Of a stretch of DNA of 9,470 nucleotides, positions 1 to 5,987 are shown piece after piece. The stretch spans positions 1 through 9,470 of the forward strand of contig DAOVBC010000071.1 in assembly GCA_030670715.1 (NCBI GenBank), written 5' to 3'. Made by a program: the position numbers and the translations under genes. The first letter of the stretch is position 1. Every line of letters begins with the position of its first letter. The notes beneath the pieces were generated by a model that saw only the letters and a program-made list of their open reading frames with translations, was not told where the DNA came from and ran no database searches. The DNA is from Deltaproteobacteria bacterium. GTDB lineage: Bacteria; Desulfobacterota; Desulfobacteria; Desulfobacterales; SG8-13.

Positions 1-962
1 TCCCGCAACTTGCCGTCTTCCGGTGGTCTGGAATGGCTGGTATACGCATAGGTGGCCTGGAAAATACAGAGTCCGTTTCTGCCGTTGCGGTCGATGACAT
101 AATACTTTCTAAACGTCCTCGGGGACATATGATTTTCTTCCGCCATTTGATTCATTTCGGCGGGAGTAAACGGCATCAAAATCGCCTTGGAGACCCCCCT
201 TTCGGAAATTCGTATCAAGGCTCGACTTTCGCTGCTGCCGGCATAGACAGTGGAAATACAGGGGATCCGCTTCAGGTATTGAGCGGCCACAATCGCAGCT
301 GAGCGCCGCCCCCCGGCCATGGTCGGAAGGCCATAGTACTCAAAAAATTTCTTTTGAATATCTTCCGCGTACTTGTCTTCCTTTTCATAGATGTCTTTTG
401 ATATGTATCGCAGGTTACGCGCCAGGTCCTCGGCAGCGTCCGCAATCGGCCAGTCGATTTTCACATGAAAATGTGAAAGACTGTATTTGTTCCTGGCTTT
501 TGAAACCCGATCCCTCTGAATGAGAAGGGCATAATCGACCGGCAGCAGTATCTTTAGAAAATCATAAAAGTGGGCCGCTTCCAGATGTTTCTGGTTCCGG
601 TCGAATTTGCTCGGCAGCGGCAGTGTTTTCGACTGGAGAAGATTGGTCTTGGTGGTTTTGTTGACGTCGAAAAATCGGATGTACTTTTTATGCTCGCTCG
701 GCAGAGTGTCCTCTAAAAAAATAACCAGGAAAGTGTTCTGGCATTCGTATTCCACATCCGGTATGCGGGCACGGGGCTTAAGCTCGCGTTTTTCAACAAA
801 CGGGAATGCGACTTTCCTATCGTAAAATTTACGATAGGAATCGATCAGGGCATACTGCAGCAGGAATTGGTCGAGTTCATCTCTTAAGAGTTCATAATAT
901 GAGCGCCTTAATCTATCGGCCTTACTCAACTCTTCCCTGACTTGCCAGAAAGCCAATTTCAT
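1..962 (-). CDS. Uncharacterised protein, N-terminal 320 codons (runs off left edge)
   Basis: An uninterrupted minus-strand reading frame starts with ATG at 960-962 (MKLAFWQVREELSKADRLRR...) and is still open at base 1, so the C-terminus is missing. I do not recognise the family. The visible part is soluble, with no signal peptide or membrane segment. The N-terminal 35 residues are charged and probably helical. A segment near residues 75-140 (YECQNTFLVIFLED, then KYIRFFDVNK) looks like alternating strands. Residues about 185-212 are again charged and helical, followed by a glycine/arginine turn (MAGGRR, about 217-222) and a basic stretch (MSPRTFRKYYVIDRNGRNG). I see no recognisable catalytic signature. 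No strong Shine-Dalgarno site precedes the ATG; the frame stays open upstream for over 15 codons but offers no convincing alternative start. A candidate promoter lies about 50 bases upstream, so the gene is probably its own transcription unit. It is very likely coding, because 320 codons are open with ordinary codon use; its function is unknown. Confidence 0.8.
   Translation of the reverse strand, partial: MKLAFWQVREELSKADRLRRSYYELLRDELDQFLLQYALIDSYRKFYDRKVAFPFVEKRELKPRARIPDVEYECQNTFLVIFLEDTLPSEHKKYIRFFDVNKTTKTNLLQSKTLPLPSKFDRNQKHLEAAHFYDFLKILLPVDYALLIQRDRVSKARNKYSLSHFHVKIDWPIADAAEDLARNLRYISKDIYEKEDKYAEDIQKKFFEYYGLPTMAGGRRSAAIVAAQYLKRIPCISTVYAGSSESRALIRISERGVSKAILMPFTPAEMNQMAEENHMSPRTFRKYYVIDRNGRNGLCIFQATYAYTSHSRPPEDGKLR
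459..478. repeat. Perfect 8-bp inverted repeat with 4-nt loop
   Basis: The arms tttcacat (459-466) and atgtgaaa (471-478) are exact reverse complements, separated by gaaa. It lies inside the coding region of the unrecognised left-edge gene, around codon 165. In RNA of the coding strand it would form an 8-bp hairpin with a UUUC loop. It may be chance, a binding site or an mRNA structure; nothing else in the sequence decides between these. Confidence 0.6.
814..840. repeat. Perfect 27-bp palindrome (13-bp arms, 1-nt centre) inside a CDS
   Basis: The arm ttcctatcgtaaa (814-826) is followed by a single a (827) and then by the exact reverse complement tttacgatagg plus aa (828-840). The dyad lies at codons 41-50 of the unrecognised left-edge gene and encodes DSYRKFYDRK on the minus strand. 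Such long perfect symmetry is unexpected within coding sequence. It could be an operator-like protein-binding site, an mRNA hairpin close to the 5' end, or a small inserted or gene-converted element. The structure is seen directly; its role is not known. Confidence 0.85.
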
Positions 963-1010
963 CTTGGACCCGCTTTCCCGATTACTGTTTACCGTGTAAA
1001 AGTAGTTATT

Positions 1011-1039
1011 ATTATAGCATATTTTGTATGGACCATAAA
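1011..1039 (-). promoter_or_regulatory. Candidate promoter of the left-edge gene
   Basis: On the minus strand a perfect -10 hexamer TATAAT (1011-1016) is followed 49 bases later by the ATG at 962. At a 17-base spacing the -35 would be TTTATG (1034-1039), a weak match to TTGACA. Transcription would start near 1004, giving a leader of about 42 bases. The exact -10 box and the position support it; the poor -35 may mean that an activator is needed. Confidence 0.45.
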
Positions 1040-1058
1040 GATCTTTTTGGGGTGGTCC
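1027..1058. promoter_or_regulatory. Nested dyads over the -35 region, possible operator
   Basis: Three symmetric elements overlap here. The first is an 11-bp palindrome, tatgg-a-ccata (1027-1037). The second is a 6-bp inverted repeat, ggacca (1030-1035) with tggtcc (1053-1058). The third is a 10-bp palindrome, aaagatcttt (1037-1046), between those arms. They cover the putative -35 (1034-1039) and half of the spacer of the candidate promoter, where a transcription factor could block or help polymerase. No T-run follows in the minus direction, so a terminator for the upstream gene is less likely. Regulator unknown. Confidence 0.3.
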
Positions 1059-1085
1059 GATTTGCTGACTGCTGAGTTTGGATTC

Positions 1086-1352
1086 CTATTTCGCCTTTTT
1101 CCTTTTTTGATGCAGTTCTTTTTTCTGAGACCACCTTTCCAGAAAACCGATCATGCCCGCCGAATAGGCCCGGTCCACCTTTTCTTCTCTCACTTTTAAT
1201 CCACCGGGCTTTGCCATGGCGGATCGCAGACATTCTGTTTTATACAGGCATACCATGCAGGATTCGGGTGTATGCCTGAGACCATCATCGCCTTTAGGAA
1301 AAACATTTTCGAGTTTGCCGAAGCAATATGGATATTCTGTTTCCCGCCTCAT
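1086..1352 (-). CDS. Small Cys-motif protein translationally coupled to radC
   Basis: The 88-residue product has cysteines at 10, 32, 35 and 41, the last three in the pattern C-x2-C-x5-C (SCMVCLYKTEC), then a basic, lysine-rich C-terminal tail (residues 74-88). A distant cysteine followed by C-x2-C-x5-C is a pattern known from the 4Fe-4S clusters of AddB- and Cas4-type nucleases, but zinc binding is equally possible, and no PD-(D/E)XK nuclease core is present in so short a protein. Its ATG (1350-1352) overlaps the radC stop as ATGA, so it is probably translated by reinitiation after radC; there is no clear Shine-Dalgarno site of its own. An overlapping frame on the same strand (1012-1233) was judged a shadow. 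The coding call rests on the overlap, the cysteine pattern and the protein-like composition; the function is not known. Confidence 0.72.
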   Translation of the reverse strand: MRRETEYPYCFGKLENVFPKGDDGLRHTPESCMVCLYKTECLRSAMAKPGGLKVREEKVDRAYSAGMIGFLERWSQKKELHQKRKKAK

Positions 1353-2071
1353 TGGCTCAGTCTTTCAAATTCCCGGTTCATCCGGGCGATATGCCCCTGG
1401 TCGGCAAAGCTGAAATAACGGTTGTTTCCAATCACAAGGTGCTCGTGCACCGTTATCCCCATCACCCGGCAGGCAAAAATGAGCTGGCGGGTGATGGAAA
1501 TGTCTTCCGCTGACGGTTTCGGATCACCGGATGGATGATTGTGAGCGAATATGAGCGCAGCGGCTTGGTGGTTTATCGCAGCGCGGATGACTTCCCGGGG
1601 ATATACCGAACTGGCGGTCAGCGTTCCCTTGAAGAGGGTTTCGGTGGCGATCGCCTTATTTTTGGCATCCAGGAAAATAACTTTAAATTGCTCCCGCTGC
1701 TTATCCCGCATACTGTGATACAGGTAGTCGAAGAGCTCCCTGGAATTGTTCAGCAGAGTTCCTTCCTCCAGTTTTCTAGCCAGATACCGTTCCGCAACGG
1801 CTTTGATCAGTTTTATGCCGATAAGGTTTTTCGGGCCGATCCCATCGACCCGGCCGAGCCCTTCCGGTGAAGCCTCAAGCACCCCTTGGAGTGTCTTAAA
1901 GCGTTTTAAAAGCGCCTTGGCCGCATCCTTGCAATCCCTTCGCGGAGTGCCAAGCGTCAGCAGCAGCTCGATCACCTCATAGTCGAGGAACCCGTTCAGA
2001 TCTGAAGTCAGAAACTTTTCGCGCAGTCTTTGCCGGTGTCCCGCACCTTTATACAGTTTTGCAGTAGCCAA
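1349..2071 (-). CDS. radC: RadC/YeeS family JAMM-domain protein
   Basis: The 240-residue length is near the usual size for RadC. The N-terminal part has GHRQRLREKF (11-20) and a helix-hairpin-helix segment, with VDGIGPKNLIGIKLIKA at about 75-91. The C-terminal MPN+/JAMM metal-binding domain carries HNHPSGDPKPSAED (177-190), with the two histidines and Asp190 as the expected metal ligands. The family was once linked to DNA repair, but that has been questioned and its biochemical role remains unsettled. Translation most likely starts at TTG (2069-2071), which lies six bases after an AGAGGG Shine-Dalgarno sequence. The only ATG nearby, in frame just upstream, is followed immediately by a TAA stop. 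The gene follows gpsA by 127 bases and overlaps the downstream Cys-motif gene, so it may share the gyrA-gpsA transcript or have its own promoter. Family assignment is secure; function is not. Confidence 0.95.
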   Translation of the reverse strand: MATAKLYKGAGHRQRLREKFLTSDLNGFLDYEVIELLLTLGTPRRDCKDAAKALLKRFKTLQGVLEASPEGLGRVDGIGPKNLIGIKLIKAVAERYLARKLEEGTLLNNSRELFDYLYHSMRDKQREQFKVIFLDAKNKAIATETLFKGTLTASSVYPREVIRAAINHQAAALIFAHNHPSGDPKPSAEDISITRQLIFACRVMGITVHEHLVIGNNRYFSFADQGHIARMNREFERLSQ

Positions 2072-2083
2072 TTACATCCCTCT
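2069..2083 (-). promoter_or_regulatory. radC ribosome binding site with ATG-TAA before the TTG start
   Basis: Read on the minus strand, AGAGGG (2078-2083) is followed by ATG (2075-2077), TAA (2072-2074) and TTG (2069-2071), all in one frame. The ATG is too close to the Shine-Dalgarno sequence for efficient use, and it would give only a one-codon start-stop. TTG at six-base spacing is therefore the probable start. The ATG-TAA pair might stall or divert ribosomes and lower RadC output; that is inference. Confidence 0.6.
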
Positions 2084-2132
2084 GCTTTAAATAATCACTG
2101 TTGAAGCCGGAAGCAATGTCCGTGATAGAAGA

Positions 2133-2171
2133 CCGACAGCAGTCCTGGCAAAAATACAGGCGGACTGTCGG
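2133..2171 (-). terminator. Stem-loop between gpsA and radC, possible weak terminator
   Basis: The arms ccgacag (2133-2139) and ctgtcgg (2165-2171) pair perfectly. Inside a 4x4 internal loop, cctg (2144-2147) also pairs with cagg (2157-2160). In the minus direction the stem is followed by UCUUCUAUC rather than a clean U-run, so it may be a partial terminator, an attenuator or an mRNA-stabilising 3' hairpin for gpsA. It lies 28 bases past the gpsA stop and 62 bases before the radC TTG. Confidence 0.4.
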
Positions 2172-2198
2172 GCATAAGAAGGAGTTTTGAAATCGTTT

Positions 2199-3239
2199 CT
2201 ACTCTTCGTCCAGTTCCTGCTTCAACTCCCGCGTCATCAGCCGATATACCGCGTCCTTCGGAGAAAGATCCTCGTATAAGATATGATACATGGCATGGGA
2301 TATCGGCATCTCGACACCGATTTTCCGTGATAGATTGTAAACCGACTTGGCGGTTTTTACGCCCTCGGCAACCATGCGCATTTCAGCCAGAATCGCCTTT
2401 AATTTCTTCCCCTGTCCGATTTTTTTACCAACCGTGTGATTCCTGCTGAGTGTCCCGGTGCAGGTTAAAATAAGATCGCCGATTCCTGCCAGACCGGTAA
2501 ATGTTCTCGGATTCGCCCCGAGCGCCACGCCCAGTCTTCGGATCTCTGTTTGCCCCCGTGTGATCAATGCGGCCCGGGTGTTTAAACCAAGGGCGAGGCC
2601 ATCGATAACGCCGGCCGCGATTGCGATAACATTCTTTACAGCACCGCCCAATTCAGCGCCCAGGACGTCATCATTCGTGTACACTCTAAAGTAAGGCGTC
2701 ACAAAAGCGGTCTGGACAAGGGCGGCAACTTCAGGATCTTCCGATGCAGCCGTAACAGCGGTGGGAACCTTCATGGCGACTTCTTTGGCAAAACTGGGCC
2801 CGGATAGAGCTGCAAAATGCTTCCGGGAAACTTCCGGCAGCGTTTCTTTTAACACACCGGTCATTGTTAAGTGGGTTTTGTTTTCGATACCTTTGGAAGC
2901 AGATACAACAATCGCCTCTCTGGAAACATAACCGGCCATCTGTTCGGTGGTCTCACGCATTACATGGGACGGAACAACAATGAGAACCAGATCTTTGCCG
3001 CTGACGGCGGCAGTGAGTTCGTTGGTGGGGTGCAGGTTTGATGACAGCGCGGCTCCGGGCAGAAATATCCGGTTTTCCCGGTAATGCTGTATCTGCTCTT
3101 TTACTTCCTTTTCGAACACCCACCAATCAATTTGATATCCCTTGGAGGCCAGAAGATCGGCGAGCGCGGTGCCCCAGCTGCCGGCACCGACGACTCCGAT
3201 TTTAAAATCTTCAACCGCTTTTCCACCGAAACTCTGCAT
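2199..3239 (-). CDS. gpsA: NAD(P)-dependent glycerol-3-phosphate dehydrogenase
   Basis: This enzyme reduces dihydroxyacetone phosphate to sn-glycerol 3-phosphate, the backbone precursor of phospholipids, in the cytoplasm. The 346-residue product has the Rossmann dinucleotide motif GAGSWGTALA (18-27), the SASKGIE segment (113-119), LSGPSFAKEVA (145-155), the catalytic lysine region GGAVKNVIAIAAG with Lys202, and the C-terminal substrate domain with GDLILTCTGTLSRNH (254-268). The length is typical, with a short N-terminal extension of about ten residues before the first strand. The ATG at 3239 is supported by GGAG eight bases upstream. It lies 76 bases downstream of gyrA on the same strand with no obvious terminator between, so cotranscription is likely. 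No motif residue appears missing and the reading frame is intact. Confidence 0.97.
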   Translation of the reverse strand: MQSFGGKAVEDFKIGVVGAGSWGTALADLLASKGYQIDWWVFEKEVKEQIQHYRENRIFLPGAALSSNLHPTNELTAAVSGKDLVLIVVPSHVMRETTEQMAGYVSREAIVVSASKGIENKTHLTMTGVLKETLPEVSRKHFAALSGPSFAKEVAMKVPTAVTAASEDPEVAALVQTAFVTPYFRVYTNDDVLGAELGGAVKNVIAIAAGVIDGLALGLNTRAALITRGQTEIRRLGVALGANPRTFTGLAGIGDLILTCTGTLSRNHTVGKKIGQGKKLKAILAEMRMVAEGVKTAKSVYNLSRKIGVEMPISHAMYHILYEDLSPKDAVYRLMTRELKQELDEE

Positions 3240-3315
3240 ATTCAGAACTCCGTGCTACCAGTTGTTCATGCTCAGCCAGTCCGGTGGGGCTAAACTTTTA
3301 AGAATAATGGAAGCT

Positions 3316-5739
3316 CTATTTCTCAGCCAATCTTGCCGCATCGGCGACCTTTTCCTCGACATCCATACCCATGATTTTAACACCCTGGGTGTTGCGGCTG
3401 ATGACCGAGACTCCCTTGACGGGAATACGAATGAGCTTACCCATATCGGTCATAATCATCAGGTCATCATCCTCACCCACAAGAAGTATGGCAACCACCT
3501 GCCCATTGCGTTCACTGGTTTTAATGGTAATAACCCCTTTACCGCCGCGTTTCTGGATGGGATATTCATCAATTGAGGTGCGTTTTCCGTATCCGTTTTC
3601 CGTTACAGCAAACAGTGTTTGCCCGTGACTGAGAACTTCCATACCAACGATCCGGTCCCCGGTGGCAATTTTCATTCCCCGTACACCTCTGGAACTGCGG
3701 CCGGAGGGCCGAACATCCGCTTCATGAAACCGGATGGACTTTCCCGTGGCAGAACCCAGAAAAACATTATAGGTTCCGTCCGTCAGTCGGGCCGCAATCA
3801 ACTCGTCTTCGGGAAGAAGGCCGATGGCGATAATGCCGCCCGCCCGGGGCCGGCTGAAAGCCATCAGGTCCGTCTTTTTGATCAGCCCGCTGCGGGTGGC
3901 CATGATAATGTGGTAACCGGGTTCAAAAGAGGGTACCGCCAGCACGGTGGTCAGTTTTTCATCCCGGGAAAGATTCAGCAGGTTGATGATCGCCTTGCCG
4001 CGACTCATACGCCCGGCCTGCGGTATGTCGTAAACCTTGCACCAGTATACTTTGCCCAGGTTCGTAAAAAAGAGAAAGGTGTGGTGGGTCGAGGCCACAA
4101 AAAGGTGTTCGACAAAATCCTCTTCCTTGGTCCCCATGGCAGTTTTACCTTTGCCGCCACGGCGCTGGTTGCGGTAAAGGGTAATCGGATTGCGTTTAAT
4201 ATAACCGCTCCTGGATATGGTGACGACCATATCCTCTTCGACGATCATGTCCTCGATGTTGATCTCTTTAGTTGCTTCAATGATCTCCGAACGGCGATCG
4301 TCCCCGAAATCTTCCTGCAGTTCGGAAAGTTCATCTTTGACGATTTCAAGTACCAGTTTATCGCTGGCAAGTATCTGTTTGAAACGGGCAATATCCTTCA
4401 GGACATTTTCGTATTCCTCGAGTATCTTTTCACGCTCAAGGCCGGTCAGGCGCTGCAGGCGCATTCTGAGTATTTCCGTTGCCTGAATTTTGGTCATTTC
4501 GTATTTTTCAATCAAGCGTGATCTGGCTTCCTCCGGTGATCGGGAATTTCGAATCAGTGCAACAACATCATCGAGATTGTCCAGCGCTATTTTGTAACCT
4601 TCGAGGATATGAGCGCGGGCTTCGGCCTTTTGCAGATCATAGCGCGTACGGCGAACAATGATCTCTTTGCGATGCAGGATAAACTGCTCAAGCATTTCCT
4701 TTAGCGTTAACAGTTCGGGCCGGTTGTTGACAACAGCCAGAACGATAACCCCGAAGCTGGTTTCCAGCCGGGTGTGCTTGTACAGTTGATTGATGGTCAC
4801 CCCGGCAATCTGATCTTTTTTCAGCCCCAGTGCAATTCGCATTCCCTCCCGGTCGGATTCGTCCCGCACATACCGGATACCCTCGATCTGTTTAGCGCGG
4901 ACAAGGCCGGCAATGTTCTCGATGAGTTTGGCCTTGTTGACCTGGTATGGAAGTTCAGTGATGACGATCGTTTCCACCCGCGTGCGCTTGTCCTTCTCAA
5001 CCACAACCCTTCCCCGCATCCGGATGACACCCCGGCCGGTTTTGTAAGCGTTTTCTATTCCTGTAGTACCGTAGATTATGCCACCGGTCGGAAAATCGGG
5101 CCCGGGAATGATGGTGATCAAATCCTGCCATTCCAGCCCGGGGTTATCGATGAGCGCCTTTACCGCTTCGATGACTTCATGCATATTGTGGGGCGGAATG
5201 TTGGTAGCCATACCGACGGCAATACCTGAAGATCCGTTAACCAGAAGGGAAGGAATTTTAGCCGGCAGCACTGATGGTTCTGAAAGGGATTCGTCGTAGT
5301 TCGGTATAAAATCGACCGTTTCTTTGTCCAGGTCGGCCAGCATTTCATGGGTCAGGCGTTCCATCCGGATTTCGGTATAACGCATGGCTGCCGGCGGGTC
5401 GCCGTCTATTGAACCGAAGTTACCCTGACCGTTGACCAGCGGATATCGTAACGAAAAATGCTGTGCCATGCGAACAATGGTATCGTACACGGCTGAATCC
5501 CCATGCGGGTGGTATTTACCGATCACATCACCGACAATACGGGCGGATTTTTTGTAGGGCTTGTTCCAGTCATTCCTCAGCTCCCGCATGGCATACAAAA
5601 CACGCCGGTGGACCGGCTTCAGGCCGTCGCGTACATCCGGCAGCGCCCTGCCGATGATGACACTCATGGCATAATCGAGATAAGATTTTTTCATCTCGCT
5701 TTCGATACTGACCACGGGTGATTTATCTGAAGGTATCAT
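3316..5739 (-). CDS. gyrA: DNA gyrase subunit A
   Basis: GyrA forms the A2B2 gyrase with GyrB and carries out DNA cleavage and re-ligation for ATP-driven negative supercoiling. The 807-residue product shows the N-terminal breakage-reunion domain with the catalytic tyrosine in AAMRYTEIRM (Tyr121). The quinolone-resistance region YHPHGDSAVYDTIVRMAQ (76-93) keeps Ser82 and Asp86, the residues associated with quinolone susceptibility in the family. The C-terminal DNA-wrapping domain holds the GyrA box QRRGGKG (525-531), which separates gyrase from ParC of topoisomerase IV, and a related QKRGGKG at about 729-735. There is no long acidic C-terminal tail. gyrB is not directly upstream; the neighbour is a membrane protein gene across a 248-base gap. 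A candidate promoter lies at 5781-5809. The ATG lacks a strong Shine-Dalgarno site, but the N-terminus MIPSDKSPVVSIE fits the family. Confidence 0.98.
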   Translation of the reverse strand: MIPSDKSPVVSIESEMKKSYLDYAMSVIIGRALPDVRDGLKPVHRRVLYAMRELRNDWNKPYKKSARIVGDVIGKYHPHGDSAVYDTIVRMAQHFSLRYPLVNGQGNFGSIDGDPPAAMRYTEIRMERLTHEMLADLDKETVDFIPNYDESLSEPSVLPAKIPSLLVNGSSGIAVGMATNIPPHNMHEVIEAVKALIDNPGLEWQDLITIIPGPDFPTGGIIYGTTGIENAYKTGRGVIRMRGRVVVEKDKRTRVETIVITELPYQVNKAKLIENIAGLVRAKQIEGIRYVRDESDREGMRIALGLKKDQIAGVTINQLYKHTRLETSFGVIVLAVVNNRPELLTLKEMLEQFILHRKEIIVRRTRYDLQKAEARAHILEGYKIALDNLDDVVALIRNSRSPEEARSRLIEKYEMTKIQATEILRMRLQRLTGLEREKILEEYENVLKDIARFKQILASDKLVLEIVKDELSELQEDFGDDRRSEIIEATKEINIEDMIVEEDMVVTISRSGYIKRNPITLYRNQRRGGKGKTAMGTKEEDFVEHLFVASTHHTFLFFTNLGKVYWCKVYDIPQAGRMSRGKAIINLLNLSRDEKLTTVLAVPSFEPGYHIIMATRSGLIKKTDLMAFSRPRAGGIIAIGLLPEDELIAARLTDGTYNVFLGSATGKSIRFHEADVRPSGRSSRGVRGMKIATGDRIVGMEVLSHGQTLFAVTENGYGKRTSIDEYPIQKRGGKGVITIKTSERNGQVVAILLVGEDDDLMIMTDMGKLIRIPVKGVSVISRNTQGVKIMGMDVEEKVADAARLAEK

Positions 5740-5780
5740 GATTCATCAACTTTCTTTGATCAATGAGTGAATATAATTAC

Positions 5781-5809
5781 TTTATAAGCCTTTTACTCAA
5801 TCCGGACAA
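5781..5809 (-). promoter_or_regulatory. Candidate sigma-70 promoter of gyrA
   Basis: On the minus strand a TTGTCC -35 (5804-5809, four of six) is separated by exactly 17 bases from a TATAAA -10 (5781-5786, five of six). Transcription would begin near 5775, giving a leader of about 36 bases to the gyrA ATG at 5739. It would drive gyrA-gpsA and perhaps radC and the Cys-motif gene. The octamer palindrome begins only about 10 bases upstream of the -35. Confidence 0.55.
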
Positions 5810-5819
5810 TGCCGAAATA

Positions 5820-5914
5820 AATTTAGGAATTGCGAATTGAGGCATTAAGGAATTAAATAAGAAAAGAAGCCGTTTGAAAATTCCTCAATTCCTAAATCCC
5901 TAAATTCCTCAATT
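5820..5914. repeat. Octamer-based imperfect palindrome upstream of gyrA
   Basis: Two arms, 5820-5854 and 5879-5914, are inverted copies of each other, matching at about 28 of 36 aligned columns with one gap. They flank a 24-base centre (5855-5878). Each arm is itself about four tandem copies of an octamer close to AATTKAGG (read on the plus strand for the left arm, on the minus strand for the right). The element lies between the AI-2E-type gene and the gyrA promoter, with no coding potential. It could fold into a long AT-rich hairpin after transcription of the upstream gene and act as a 3' end structure, or be an interspersed repeat or miniature inverted-repeat element. No target-site duplication is evident. 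Confidence 0.75.
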
Positions 5915-5987
5915 ATTAACTCATCAGCAGTTACTGCCACTCAATTTTATGTTCGCTAAAACAAACAGAATAAATATAAATAAGGTA

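Noticed and set aside
76..93. Quinolone-resistance substitution in GyrA (residue numbers)
   Set aside because: The positions given are GyrA residues 76-93. Ser82 and Asp86 are the unaltered residues, so there is no sign of target-site resistance.
1012..1233. 73-codon minus-strand frame overlapping the Cys-motif gene
   Set aside because: It is in another frame of the same region, has low-complexity basic composition, and lacks the coupling to radC that supports the 88-codon gene.
3619..4521. 300-codon plus-strand open frame
   Set aside because: It lies fully antisense to gyrA, whose protein is unmistakable. Its sequence has no recognisable motif and is explained as a complementary-frame shadow.
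5740..5987. Possible CRISPR array or origin in the repeat-containing gap
   Set aside because: The octamers are contiguous and inverted rather than spaced by unique spacers, and no DnaA boxes or neighbouring dnaA/dnaN genes are visible.
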